A stretch of 37,931 bases of DNA, taken from positions 1-37,931 of the forward strand of contig JAQCFG010000013.1 of NCBI GenBank assembly GCA_027618255.1. The letters are read 5' to 3'. The notes under the pieces were generated by a model that searched no databases, was not told the DNA's origin, and saw nothing but the letters and a program-made list of their open reading frames with translations. Source of the DNA: Cyanobacteriota bacterium (lineage in GTDB: Bacteria; Cyanobacteriota; Vampirovibrionia; LMEP-6097). Position numbers and translations under genes: made by a program. Positions 23,891 to 32,362 of this stretch are shown piece after piece. Every line of letters starts with the position of its first letter. The stretch's first letter is position 1.

Positions 23891-24631
23891 TTACAACTTA
23901 AAGTTGGCACCTAGATAGTGCTTCTTCACTAATTCATCATTCGCAATCTCTTGAGAACTTCCTTCTCTGATGATTTTACCGTCGCGCATAATATAAGCTC
24001 TATCAGTAATTGACAGGGTTGCCGCTGGGTTGTGGTCGGTAATTAAAAGACCAATGTTTTTTTGTTTGCAGAGATTGTGAATGATCAATTGAATCTCATT
24101 AATTGCAATTGGATCGATGCCAGTAAAAGGCTCATCGAGTAAAATAAATTTGGGATCGGTAACTAGTACTCGAGCGATTTCCAGTCGGCGTCGCTCACCA
24201 CCAGAAAGGCTAATTGCGTTAATGTCTTTAAGATGAAAAATTCCAAACTCTTCGAGTATTTTTTGAGTTTTGACTTTGCGACTTTCTGCGTCGTAACCAT
24301 GAAGCTCTAAAACTAGAGCGAGATTGTCTCTGACACTGAGGTTACGAAAGGCACTTGGCTCTTGGGTTAGGTAACCAATACCCATATGAGCTCTGTCATG
24401 AATCTTGGTTGTGGTGATGTCTACTGAATCAAGTTCAATAGAACCTGCATCGGGTTGAACCAGACCTACGACAACATCGAAGCTGGTAGTTTTACCAGCT
24501 CCGTTGGGTCCGAGTAAGGCAATAATTTCACCTTGGTCAATTGAAAAACTGACTCCATCAACGACTTTGCGTCTGTCATAAGACTTAGACAAAGCCTTTG
24601 CTGCCAAGGTGCTTTTGTGATTATTGAGCAA
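23891..24631 (-). CDS. lptB: LPS export ABC transporter ATP-binding protein
   Basis: ATPase of the LptB2FG complex that extracts LPS from the inner membrane. 246 residues, the usual size. Walker A GPNGAGKTT (41-49), Q-loop in YLTQEPSAFRNLSV, signature LSGGE (142-146), Walker B FILLDE (162-167), H-loop His200 in ITDHN. The text FTGIDPIAINEIQ and the YLTQEPSAF segment are typical of LptB and distinguish it from branched-chain amino acid ATPases. The TTG start at 24631 has AGTAGGT upstream and follows the rpsU stop by 11 bases. lptF, lptG, lptC and lptA are not in the window. Confidence 0.9.
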   Translation of the reverse strand: MLNNHKSTLAAKALSKSYDRRKVVDGVSFSIDQGEIIALLGPNGAGKTTSFDVVVGLVQPDAGSIELDSVDITTTKIHDRAHMGIGYLTQEPSAFRNLSVRDNLALVLELHGYDAESRKVKTQKILEEFGIFHLKDINAISLSGGERRRLEIARVLVTDPKFILLDEPFTGIDPIAINEIQLIIHNLCKQKNIGLLITDHNPAATLSITDRAYIMRDGKIIREGSSQEIANDELVKKHYLGANFKL

Positions 24632-24642
24632 TATATTACCTA

Positions 24643-24867
24643 CTACGATCTATTATTATTGCTACCGCTATTGCTGTTGCTATATTTGTTTGTTATCATC
24701 GCTTTGCGTTTAGATTCTTCTTTCTTACGTTTTTTGCGTTGACGTTTATTCTCGTGATGTGTACGTTTCTTAATTTCAAGGATAATACCTGCTTTAAGCA
24801 CTTCTCTTTTGAAGCGTCTTAACGCGGCCTCGATTGATTCACCATCATGTACTTTAACTTCTGCCAA
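24643..24867 (-). CDS. rpsU: 30S ribosomal protein S21 (bS21)
   Basis: 74 residues from a TTG start with AGGTG upstream. The family core is clear: VKVHDGESIEAALRRFKREV, followed by the basic RTHHENKRQRKKRKKEESKRKA. The last 15 residues are a low-complexity Asn/Ser run encoded by AAC/AAT/AGC repeats, an unusual extension over the normal 58-70 residues. lptB follows after 11 bases. Confidence 0.93.
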   Translation of the reverse strand: MAEVKVHDGESIEAALRRFKREVLKAGIILEIKKRTHHENKRQRKKRKKEESKRKAMITNKYSNSNSGSNNNRS

Positions 24868-24926
24868 TTCTTAATCACCTGCCCTTTCTGTGTTTGCTTA
24901 GGCTCTAGAACAATAGCACATTACTC

Positions 24927-25046
24927 TAATAGACTTGTTTTGAAAGTCGGAATTATCTCCAAAGGCAACACGCTCATTCCGCGCGGTTGCTACCTTTTTT
25001 TGAGCGACCTGTACATCGAAACTGTGTTTCGATGTACAGGTCTAAT
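24927..25046 (-). repeat. dispersed hairpin repeat, copy C
   Basis: The best-preserved copy, about 120 bases on the minus strand. The first hairpin is a perfect 17-bp stem, GACCTGTACATCGAAAC with its complement, and a 3-base loop. The conserved run of A followed by GGTAGCAACC comes next. A second hairpin (GCAAC-C-GCGC / GCG-T-GTTGC) and a third (GACTT/AAGTC) follow. It begins 4 bases after the stop codon of the O-antigen-ligase-like gene and ends about 60 bases before the rpsU start. Confidence 0.8.
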
Positions 25047-25050
25047 CTGT

Positions 25051-26688
25051 TTAGAGGTCGATTTCGTGCCTGTTTCTTTCTTTTTTCTTAGGCATTGGTT
25101 TGAGCTTGGCAGCTTCTAGAGTTTCTTCAATATCAGCTGGAAGATCATCATGTAAGTAAGGTAATGGCAGCGCAATTATTGGACCTGTACGAAAGAAAGC
25201 ATGAATGCGGGCATCAGAGTTAGCTTGTCCGATATATGAATTAGCTTGGTAGCGTGGATCTTTAAGGATTTTGGAAATTTCTGGATTGCGTTTCAATGCT
25301 TGAGTTAAAAGGTCCTTAAAGAGTGCCTTATCGTGAGAATAGTTGGCAAATGCTTTAATTATTAGCCAGTATGGTTCAGGTCCATCCATGAAGAGAGCTT
25401 GATCAGCGGACTTATCCGCTTCTTCAAATTGTCTATTTGCTAGTCGAGCTGCGGCAAGGAAACCATGGAAGTAGGAAATATTGGGAGAGAGTTCAGTTGC
25501 TTTTTCAAGACTAATTAAGCTCTCTTGGATATTGCGATTAAGTAAGTCGGTGCCGCGACTAAAATGATAAAGCGAATTGAACTGGTCCCATTTGATTGCC
25601 TTATTGAAAGCACCTTGCGAATAATAATAATGACCAACAGCACTAGAAATAAAAATGATCGCTGCAATTGCATAGGCAACAGGCTTGGCATATTCGTGCC
25701 AGCTTGGTTTGAGTTGCTTAAAAGCAAAATTGGGTTTGAGAAAAGGTACCAAGATTAATGCTGCTAGTATATATTGATTAAAAACCATTAGTGTCGCATC
25801 AAGAATTGAAGTGATCATCAGTGTTAGAAATGCAGGTCGTGCGTGTTTGTAGACTAAGTAAAAAAGAATTAGACAAAGAGCCAAACCAAATAGTCCTTGC
25901 TCAAAAAGATAGTGAGTGAAGAAACCGTGACCGTGAGCAACTTGTTGATGCAACCTTGCTCCAAAAGTATCGTTGTGCGAGCGAAAGGGAGGAAAGTCAA
26001 TAGCAAAGGTGGCAAAACCATGTCCAAATATGGGTTTGGCTAGCCAGCCTTCGATTGATGATTGCCAAATAAAGATTCTTGACAATAATGAGAGTTGGAT
26101 AAAGCGATGAATTTTTTCAATATAAATAAATGAAAATACCAGCATGCAAGTTGCTATCGCCAGTAAATAGCGGACTTTAATAAATTTGGCAATTTGCGCT
26201 AAGTAAGCAAGTACTATTGTGGTTTTGGTTGAAAAGCTCAAAGCAATCCCCGAAAGGAAATATGTAATAAAACTTTCTTTGTTTTTCTTGGTGTAATAAA
26301 GTGAAAGAAATATCGGCGCCCAAATTAAAAGTGAACCCCTTTCGTAGAGACCATAATCGGTTCGATGAATAATAAAGATCATTATAAAAAGAGCAATTAA
26401 AATATATTTGCGTTCTTTTTCTGTTTTGTTTGTCCACCAAGGTTGGCTAGCAAAGGCAATGCAACTTGAAGTGATGAGCAAGTATTCAAGACTAAAACGT
26501 GGTTCTGATGCAAAGAAAAATCCAATTAGTAGAGTTATCCAAAATAAATAATATTGACTTGCTCTGTGTAGATTAAATAAAGCAAAGATAATTAAGCCAA
26601 GATGGCCCCACCACAAAGTCATCCCTTGCGGCGAAGCAAAGAAGTATATTAGAACAAAAATAGGCAGGCTTTGTAAGTATTTAAGCAC
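25051..26688 (-). CDS. O-antigen ligase / Wzy_C-type membrane protein with TPR-like C-terminus
   Basis: 545 residues with roughly ten hydrophobic segments in the first 350, then a soluble helical C-terminal part (about 360-545). The hallmark of the WaaL/Wzy_C superfamily is the large loop: FGHGFATFAIDF, then RSHNDTFG and HQQVAHGHGFFTHYLFEQGLFGLAL. The C-terminus has TPR-like repeats (SLYHFSRGTDLLNRNIQESL, EKATELSPNISYFHGFLAAA, EADKSADQALFMDGPEPYW). It probably transfers or polymerises lipid-linked glycans at the periplasmic face, but which substrate cannot be told. It starts at a GTG 36 bases after the stop of the upstream gene in the same operon. The dispersed repeat copy C follows its stop. 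Confidence 0.82.
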   Translation of the reverse strand: MLKYLQSLPIFVLIYFFASPQGMTLWWGHLGLIIFALFNLHRASQYYLFWITLLIGFFFASEPRFSLEYLLITSSCIAFASQPWWTNKTEKERKYILIALFIMIFIIHRTDYGLYERGSLLIWAPIFLSLYYTKKNKESFITYFLSGIALSFSTKTTIVLAYLAQIAKFIKVRYLLAIATCMLVFSFIYIEKIHRFIQLSLLSRIFIWQSSIEGWLAKPIFGHGFATFAIDFPPFRSHNDTFGARLHQQVAHGHGFFTHYLFEQGLFGLALCLILFYLVYKHARPAFLTLMITSILDATLMVFNQYILAALILVPFLKPNFAFKQLKPSWHEYAKPVAYAIAAIIFISSAVGHYYYSQGAFNKAIKWDQFNSLYHFSRGTDLLNRNIQESLISLEKATELSPNISYFHGFLAAARLANRQFEEADKSADQALFMDGPEPYWLIIKAFANYSHDKALFKDLLTQALKRNPEISKILKDPRYQANSYIGQANSDARIHAFFRTGPIIALPLPYLHDDLPADIEETLEAAKLKPMPKKKERNRHEIDL

Positions 26689-26724
26689 TGATTATATGGT
26701 AAACCAAGTATCTTTATCAGGCTG

Positions 26725-27303
26725 CTATTCAGCCGTTGTAAAATCTAATTTGATCAAGAATCTACCTTGGGCTCCACTTTCAGAAAAAGAGCCAGAGAGA
26801 GTGCCCATATCATTAAGACGTTTATTGGTAATTTTCTTTGATGTAAATCTGTGATTTGCTGATTCAATAACATCAGGTATGTTATTTGCGTTAGTGTATG
26901 TCATTTCAACACTTTGAAGGCTTTGAACTTCTGAAACTAGTTTTGTTGTAGAACTACTCATCACACTTGAAAGTACAGCAACTTGAAAACTATATTCTGG
27001 TTCTGTGTCACTCACTTCAACTAAGTCAAGTACAGACCCGCCGCTGTAACTACCAGAGACCGTGATTTTCTTTTGTTTTGGAAGTTTGGATGCGCTGCCA
27101 GTAAACAAGTCGATCAAATCTTCTGGGAAATTTTTACGTTTGGTTCTCAACGTGACGACTCCTGTTGCCGTCGCCAAAATGGCGCTAGGGCTTGTTTCTA
27201 TAATTGGTTCAGCCGAAACTAAATTCTTGGCCCAAGAAGCACTCAATTGTCCTTGAAGATAGAAGCTTATGATTAGTAATGTCGCAATACGGAATAATTT
27301 CAT
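26725..27303 (-). CDS. exported protein of unknown function
   Basis: 192 residues. The start is the ATG at 27303, which overlaps the mraY stop as ATGA and gives a classical signal peptide (MKLFRIATLLIISFYLQGQL followed by SASWA). An in-frame ATG at 27336 lies inside mraY and is less likely. The mature part is rich in Ser, Thr and Val with beta-strand character (KKITVSGSYSGGSVLDLVEV, GRFLIKLDFT). I recognise no domain. Position between mraY and the ligase-like gene suggests a periplasmic envelope role, by context only. Confidence 0.65.
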   Translation of the reverse strand: MKLFRIATLLIISFYLQGQLSASWAKNLVSAEPIIETSPSAILATATGVVTLRTKRKNFPEDLIDLFTGSASKLPKQKKITVSGSYSGGSVLDLVEVSDTEPEYSFQVAVLSSVMSSSTTKLVSEVQSLQSVEMTYTNANNIPDVIESANHRFTSKKITNKRLNDMGTLSGSFSESGAQGRFLIKLDFTTAE

Positions 27304-28268
27304 AAGAACTTTATGCCCAGGAATAAGCCCGAACATAAGATCTGTAAGATGATAAAGGTTAAAAGTATTTTAACTTCATGGAAGCCACAAAGCTCAAAAT
27401 GATGGTGTAATGGCGCCATTTTTAGGGGTCTAAGGTCTTTGCCGATGAATTTACGGGATAATTTGGCAGACATAACCTGCAGGACTACAGAGAGAGTCTC
27501 AATCACTGGTACTAGTGCAAATATAAGGAGATACCATTCAAGTTTGGCTAAATAAGCAATTGTGCCAAGCCCCATACCCAGAGCAAGGCTACCCGTGTCG
27601 CCCATAAAAACCTTGGCTGGATGTAAATTGAAAAACAAAAAGGCAATCAATGCAGCAACGACTGTGATGCAAATTAAAGCCAGACTAAAGTCTTCATTTA
27701 TATATAAAAGGATGCCAAGTCCGGCAAATGCCAGTGCCGATAAACTCGCTGCAAGTCCATCAAGTCCATCAGTCAAATTGATGGCATTGGAACTTCCCGC
27801 AATAACAATAAATGCCCAAATGAATTCTAAGCCAATTATTATTGGACTTGGGATCTCTGTCTCAACACTGGCAAATAAATATCTGCCAGAAAAATATGCA
27901 ATCGCAAAACTAGTAACAAGTTGTACTAATAGTTTTTGTTTTGAATCTACTCCTTTGTAGTTTGCTCCAACTACTTTGAGGATATCGTCTATCGCACCAA
28001 GTACTGTCCCTGTAAGGAAGGCAGTGAAGGTCAAAATTATTTTCATATTGGGATCATTGAAATAAATCATGATCATCGTAATCAAAATAGGGATTAGAAA
28101 TATCCAAGCGCCCATTGTTGGAGTGCCTGATTTTGTTTCTATATGAGACTTGGGTCCTTGTTCTCTAAAGCTTTGAGTTGACTTGATTGCAATTAATTGT
28201 GAGATTATCGGTTTTGCAATTACTATTCCAATTACAAAAGCAATACTAGAGTATAGGTAGAAATTCAT
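27300..28268 (-). CDS. mraY: phospho-N-acetylmuramoyl-pentapeptide transferase (lipid I synthase)
   Basis: Transfers phospho-MurNAc-pentapeptide to undecaprenyl phosphate in the inner membrane. 322 residues with about ten membrane segments. Signature residues: KSGTPTMGAW near the N-terminus, SNAINLTDGLDGLAA, FMGDTGSLALG, and the HHH motif in MAPLHHHFELCG. Unusually it is not in a mur-fts cluster but between yggT and an exported protein, overlapping each neighbour by 4 bases. Confidence 0.95.
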   Translation of the reverse strand: MNFYLYSSIAFVIGIVIAKPIISQLIAIKSTQSFREQGPKSHIETKSGTPTMGAWIFLIPILITMIMIYFNDPNMKIILTFTAFLTGTVLGAIDDILKVVGANYKGVDSKQKLLVQLVTSFAIAYFSGRYLFASVETEIPSPIIIGLEFIWAFIVIAGSSNAINLTDGLDGLAASLSALAFAGLGILLYINEDFSLALICITVVAALIAFLFFNLHPAKVFMGDTGSLALGMGLGTIAYLAKLEWYLLIFALVPVIETLSVVLQVMSAKLSRKFIGKDLRPLKMAPLHHHFELCGFHEVKILLTFIILQILCSGLFLGIKFL

Positions 28269-28531
28269 AGTGCAGGTGTAATTAAAAGCGAGGCTATTAT
28301 TCTTTGAATTAATCCAAGAGCAATAAATGCCACGATTACTGAGAAATCAAAGCCGCCTAGTGGCGGAATCAAGTTGCGAAATATTTTAGTGTAAGGCGCT
28401 ACTGCTTGATCTATAAACCTATAGAACTTGGTGCCCTGTATTTGTGGAAACCATGAGCCTATCACCCAAATTAATAGCATATAGCTATAGATTTCGATGG
28501 CTTGTAATAATAATGATGCAATTTGTCCCAT
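28265..28531 (-). CDS. YggT family membrane protein
   Basis: 88 residues with two hydrophobic segments (LLLQAIEIYSYMLLIWVIGSW and FSVIVAFIALGLIQRIIASLL) joined by the family loop FYRFIDQAVAPYTKIFRNLIPPLGG. YggT/Ycf19 proteins are small inner-membrane proteins; in Cyanobacteria and other lineages they have been linked to cell division or membrane protein organisation. It overlaps mraY by 4 bases, which fits an envelope role. Confidence 0.92.
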   Translation of the reverse strand: MGQIASLLLQAIEIYSYMLLIWVIGSWFPQIQGTKFYRFIDQAVAPYTKIFRNLIPPLGGFDFSVIVAFIALGLIQRIIASLLITPAL

Positions 28532-28576
28532 TGATTAGATTATAAACTATTTTTAGGGAGCACAGCGACCACACAA

Positions 28577-28816
28577 TTACCACTCAACTGGTATATAGAT
28601 TCTTACCTTACAGGATGGACAAACGTAGACTGGGTCATTGCGTTTGGGTAAAAGCTGACGAGTGAAGATATGTTTACATTCGGGGATGGAGCATTGCATG
28701 GTCACAGTGCGTCCTTGGATTTCCATTCGGTCTGGCAAGACGGCGTTGCGTTTATCGGCATTCTGAAACCATTCAGCAAGTTCTTCAGGACTAGGATCAA
28801 CATTATAAAAAGACAC
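28577..28816 (-). CDS. small predicted zinc-ribbon protein
   Basis: 79 residues from the GTG at 28816, which shares one base with the upstream stop (TAGTG) and has AGGGG about 8 bases upstream. A longer frame to 28852 would run back into the upstream gene. Four cysteines in two pairs, CSIPEC and CPSC, form a likely zinc-binding ribbon (about 42-70) that ends IYIPVEW. The N-terminal part (SPEELAEWFQNADKR) is acidic and helical. Function unknown; nucleic-acid or protein binding is possible. Confidence 0.7.
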   Translation of the reverse strand: MSFYNVDPSPEELAEWFQNADKRNAVLPDRMEIQGRTVTMQCSIPECKHIFTRQLLPKRNDPVYVCPSCKVRIYIPVEW

Positions 28817-29715
28817 TAGTTTACCCCTGTTGTAAGATCCTTTATAAGCCAAATAAAATTACCCCTCTCATCAACGAGTAGATCTTCGGCGTTTTGGATA
28901 CTCTGTTTCATATTCTGTGGTCTTAAGATGAGCTTTGCTGATGAGCTTAGCTTAATTGGTTTGGAACCATAGTTTAGAAATTGAGGTTCGTAAATATCAT
29001 TATGGATAGTCCAGCCTGAACCAATGGTTTGATTGCCAGGCTCAATAATATCTATATGAACCTCTCTATCACTGATGTTTGCAATCTTGATAGAGCGCTT
29101 AGTGTCAATAATTGCTTCAGCTTGTTTTATAACGGGTTGAGCTATAAGAGTTTGAGGTTGTAGCCCTTCTTGTTTAGCTGGTTCTTCTTCTGTTGTTAGA
29201 ATTAATTCGGCTTTTTCTAAGACTTTAATTTGTATTGGCTTAAAGACGTATTGTCTCACTAAAAGGAATGGACTAATTTTAATTTCTTTTTGTTCAATTA
29301 TATTTTCTCTTAATTGCCCGAGGCTTTTACCGTGAATATTGTATACATGAACTTGATATTCAATGTTTTGTCCAAGACTCAGTTTGTCAAGGTCTTCGTA
29401 TGCATGTAGATACAATTCTTTTTTGTTCTCTAATGTCTCAGCTTGGAAAATAATTTTGATGGTTTCTGGAAATTCATTCTTGATACTCACGAATCTTGTG
29501 CCTTGAATCTGAGCTTCTATGCTTTTGATCGTTTCTATGAACTCCTCACCCTTAAGAATGCTTTGCTCTTGAAGTTCTTCTTTGTTGAGGTCTAATATTT
29601 CTTGATAGCCTTTTTCTGCTTCAGTGGTGTCGGGAGCTGAGGTAGATTCTTCAGCCAAGCTGGGTTGGCTCATGCAGAGTGAAATAAAAATCAGAATTAG
29701 TATTGTTTTTTTCAT
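28816..29715 (-). CDS. exported protein of unknown function
   Basis: 299 residues with a clear signal peptide (MKKTILILIFISLCMSQPSL then AEE). The mature part is charged at first (helical, Glu/Lys-rich, about 25-70), then beta-rich with repeated patterns such as RFVSIKNEFPETIKIIFQAE and IKIANISDREVHIDIIEPGN. The ATG directly follows the proS stop with no gap, and its own stop shares one base with the next start. I recognise no family. Periplasmic location is expected. Confidence 0.68.
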   Translation of the reverse strand: MKKTILILIFISLCMSQPSLAEESTSAPDTTEAEKGYQEILDLNKEELQEQSILKGEEFIETIKSIEAQIQGTRFVSIKNEFPETIKIIFQAETLENKKELYLHAYEDLDKLSLGQNIEYQVHVYNIHGKSLGQLRENIIEQKEIKISPFLLVRQYVFKPIQIKVLEKAELILTTEEEPAKQEGLQPQTLIAQPVIKQAEAIIDTKRSIKIANISDREVHIDIIEPGNQTIGSGWTIHNDIYEPQFLNYGSKPIKLSSSAKLILRPQNMKQSIQNAEDLLVDERGNFIWLIKDLTTGVN

Positions 29716-31164
29716 CTAGTATGCTCGTGCTACTAAAATTTCTACATTGTTTGTAGAGCTCTCTCCTGAAAGGACGCAAGGATGCTTGCTTGCATCCAGC
29801 TCTTTGTCGTCAGGCATGCATCTTATAGTCGCTTTGAATTTATCTTTGAGAATCTTTTCAAGTTCAGTATCTCCGTTCCACATTGCTCTTGCAAAACCAC
29901 CTGGTTTGTCGAGTGCCACTTCCAGCTCTTCAAGTGATTGTACGATAGTTGTATGCTCTGTCCTGAAGTCGATAGCTCTTTGCCAGATTTGGTTTTGGAT
30001 TTGTGCAAGCAGGTCTTTAAGTCTTGAAGCAATGCCATCTCTTGGAATATCTTTTTCTTTGCTTTGAATATCGCGTCTATGGACTTCTAGTTTACCTTCT
30101 TCCAGATCCCGTGGACCAATGACTAAGCGGATCGGTACACCTTTTTGTTCGTATTCATTGAACTTGTGACCCTGTGAAATAGTGAGTCTGTCATCAAGCT
30201 TGGTTCTAATGCCTTCTGCTTGCAGTTCGCTATTGATGGTTTTGGCTGCTTCAAGTATCGCTGTATTGTCTTGATTCTTTTTGAGAATCGGAATCACAAC
30301 AACTTGATAAGGAGCAATTTCTGGAGGAAGTATCAAGCCCACATCATCATGATGTCCCATTACTAGTGCTCCAATTAATCTAGTACTAACTCCCCAACTA
30401 GTTTGGTAAACATATTCAAGTTGATTTTTGTCGTTAGTGAATTGAGTCTCAAAAGCTTTTGCAAAGTTTTGTCCAAGGTTGTGCGAAGTGCCTGCTTGCA
30501 AGGCTTTGCCGTCACGCATCATGGCTTCAATTGTATAAGTAGCCTCGGCACCTGCAAATCTTTCTGATTCGGTTTTTTTGCCAGTATGAACAGGTACTGC
30601 CAAGTATTTTTCGAGTAGTGTTTTATAACAAGCAAGCATGGTTGTTGTTTCTTCTTGAGCTTCTTGCCAAGTTGCGTGACAGGTGTGACCTTCTTGCCAT
30701 AGAAACTCCGAAGTGCGCATGAATAATCTAGTGCGCATTTCCCATCTCACGACATTTGCCCATTGATTTAATTTCATCGGCAAATCGCGATAGGACTCTA
30801 TCCATTTTGAGAACATGTGATTAATGATTGTTTCAGAAGTTGGTCTTAAAACATATCTTTCAGTAAGCTCTTTGCCACCAGCATGAGTAACTACAGCACA
30901 TTCAGGTGCAAAGCCTTCTACGTGCTCAGCTTCTTTCTGTAAAAAGCTTTCAGGTATGAGCATCGGGAAGTATGCATTCTCGTGACCAGTGTCTTTGATC
31001 ATTTTGTCGAGAATTTCTTTGATCCTTTCCCATATGGCATAGCCGTAGGGTCTAATAACCATGCAGCCTTTGACAGGGCTATAATCCGCTAGCTGAGCTT
31101 TTAGCGCAATATCAGCGAGGGTAGATTCTGCTGTATTTTGCTCTTCCTTTGCTTTTGTTGACAT
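29716..31164 (-). CDS. proS: prolyl-tRNA synthetase, archaeal/eukaryote-like type
   Basis: Class II aminoacyl-tRNA synthetase. 482 residues; it lacks the insertion domain of the common bacterial (about 570-residue) form. Motif 2 region MRTRLFMRTSEFLWQEGHT, the TSETIINHMFSKWI block, motif 3 GVSTRLIGALVMGHHDD, and a C-terminal zinc-domain-like tail ending in ARAY are features of the archaeal/eukaryote-like ProRS also found in some bacteria. The start codon shares one base with the sigma factor stop (TAATG), so the two are translationally coupled. Confidence 0.95.
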   Translation of the reverse strand: MSTKAKEEQNTAESTLADIALKAQLADYSPVKGCMVIRPYGYAIWERIKEILDKMIKDTGHENAYFPMLIPESFLQKEAEHVEGFAPECAVVTHAGGKELTERYVLRPTSETIINHMFSKWIESYRDLPMKLNQWANVVRWEMRTRLFMRTSEFLWQEGHTCHATWQEAQEETTTMLACYKTLLEKYLAVPVHTGKKTESERFAGAEATYTIEAMMRDGKALQAGTSHNLGQNFAKAFETQFTNDKNQLEYVYQTSWGVSTRLIGALVMGHHDDVGLILPPEIAPYQVVVIPILKKNQDNTAILEAAKTINSELQAEGIRTKLDDRLTISQGHKFNEYEQKGVPIRLVIGPRDLEEGKLEVHRRDIQSKEKDIPRDGIASRLKDLLAQIQNQIWQRAIDFRTEHTTIVQSLEELEVALDKPGGFARAMWNGDTELEKILKDKFKATIRCMPDDKELDASKHPCVLSGESSTNNVEILVARAY

Positions 31165-32060
31165 TAGGGTTGATCTTTTTTTGCTTTGAGTCTAGCACCA
31201 AGACTGGAACGAGATACGCGTTTTGTTCTACCCTTACTTACGTCTCTTCCTGTACTGTACATGCTAGCTGAACCGTTGCCGTTCATTAGTTCTTGCAAGG
31301 CTGCCGTTGCTTTTTTGAGCCTTCTAGAAACTTGCATTTGAGAAATATCGAGTTGCTCAGCGACGTCTGCTTGTGGTACATCTTTGAAATATATCAAGTC
31401 AATAATTTCAGCAAGAGGCTTTTTGAGTTGTTTGATAAGTTCTTTGACCATGAAAAAATCTTCGCGGGTGTCGGTGCGTTTGTGTTCTTTGATATCCATT
31501 AAAGTATCAATTAAATAAGTATCATTGTCCTGTGATGAGCCGCTCGTAAGACTTTGATCAAGTGAAACTAATGTGCGGCGTCTATCAACTTCATAAGCCT
31601 CGTTGATTTTGGTTTTCTTGACGTCTTGTAATATCTCAGCAATTTCTAGATCAGTTGGATCACGCCCGAATTCAGTTCTTAATTGATGAATGATTTTATT
31701 GATTCTAAAACTTAGTTCTTGCAGTTCACGTGGGGCTCTAATCATGGAAGTTTTGTCACGAAGATAGTGACGGATTTCACCAGTGATTAAGTGAGTTGCA
31801 TAAGTTGTAAATTTGGCACCAGCTTCTGGCTTGAAATAATCAATTGCTTTAATTAAACCAATTGAACCAATTTGAATTAAATCATCAACAGGGTCACTAC
31901 TTCTTCGAGCAAGACCATGGGCGATTTTTTTGACGAGATTGAAGTTTTGTTCAACGATTTTGTCTCTAATTTTCTTATCTTGGGTTTTTTTGTATTGCCC
32001 CAAGAATTTATGTAGGGCTTGCGCCTGCTCATGTTTGGTTAATTGATCGTCGGTCGTCAT
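31164..32060 (-). CDS. RNA polymerase sigma-70 family factor (SigB/SigF-like, group 3)
   Basis: 298 residues. Region 2 (about 36-105): FNLVKKIAHGLARRSSDPVDD, LIQIGSIGLIKAIDYFKPEA, FTTYATHLITGEIRHYLRD. Region 3 (about 108-185) includes IRAPRELQELSFRINKII. Region 4 HTH (about 205-260): DVPQADVAEQLDISQMQVSR. No region 1.1. This layout fits general-stress, sporulation and motility sigma factors (SigB/SigF/SigG and the cyanobacterial SigF group). A basic 38-residue tail (KGRTKRVSRSSLGARLKAKK) is unusual. No anti-sigma factor gene is next to it; instead proS follows with a 1-base overlap. AGGA lies 7 bases before the ATG. Confidence 0.93.
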   Translation of the reverse strand: MTTDDQLTKHEQAQALHKFLGQYKKTQDKKIRDKIVEQNFNLVKKIAHGLARRSSDPVDDLIQIGSIGLIKAIDYFKPEAGAKFTTYATHLITGEIRHYLRDKTSMIRAPRELQELSFRINKIIHQLRTEFGRDPTDLEIAEILQDVKKTKINEAYEVDRRRTLVSLDQSLTSGSSQDNDTYLIDTLMDIKEHKRTDTREDFFMVKELIKQLKKPLAEIIDLIYFKDVPQADVAEQLDISQMQVSRRLKKATAALQELMNGNGSASMYSTGRDVSKGRTKRVSRSSLGARLKAKKDQP

Positions 32061-32114
32061 TTGTATTCCTATATAAAGATGACTCTAGGTTAAGAGCTTG
32101 GCTTCAGTATATCA

Positions 32115-32222
32115 TTTAATCGTCTCTGGGTTTAATTCCCCGCAGCTTGCTGCGCAAAAGGGAAGTCGCAGGAAACCGTAGGTTTCTTGCTGAGGGGAAT
32201 TAAACCTAGAAAGACGATTAAA
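32115..32222. repeat. MITE-like element with long terminal inverted repeats
   Basis: Arms 32115-32141 and 32194-32222 pair over 13 perfect bases (GGGGAATTAAACC side), one mismatch, AGA, a 2-base bulge and 10 more perfect bases (GACGATTAAA side). Inside are two small hairpins, GCAGC-tt-GCTGC (32142-32153) and GAAACC-gta-GGTTTC (32172-32186). There is no coding frame and no T-run on either side, so it is not a terminator. Confidence 0.65.
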
Positions 32223-32240
32223 AAAACAAAAAAAAATCAT

Positions 32241-32340
32241 ATCGAGTGCTCTGGTGTTTTGGTGGTGGACTGGAGATTAGCTAAGCACTCGATTAAATGT
32301 AGATACCCCTAGGCTTGCCTAGGGGTTCTTCATTCCTTTT
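32241..32340 (+). ncRNA. possible small structured RNA ending in a terminator
   Basis: A 10-bp stem ATCGAGTGCT (32241-32250) / AGCACTCGAT (32284-32293) encloses a G/T-rich 33-base loop. It is followed by the terminator hairpin at 32305-32326 and a T-rich run. No gene precedes it on this strand for this terminator to serve, which hints at a short independent transcript. It fits none of the RNA families I know (SRP, 6S, tmRNA, RNase P). No strong promoter is visible. Confidence 0.3.
32305..32340 (+). terminator. rho-independent terminator between the sigma factor and fabH
   Basis: A perfect 10-bp stem ACCCCTAGGC / GCCTAGGGGT with a 2-base loop is followed by TCTTCATTCC and six T. The stem is strong, the T-run imperfect at first. 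It lies upstream of the fabH promoter and would insulate it. Confidence 0.65.
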
Positions 32341-32362
32341 TTAGTTGATTGGATAAATAGAT

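Noticed and set aside
32241-32340. SRP RNA, 6S RNA or tmRNA
   Set aside because: The SRP tetraloop region (GGUCAGG...GGAAGGAAGCAGCC type) and tmRNA ends are missing; only a generic hairpin and terminator are seen.
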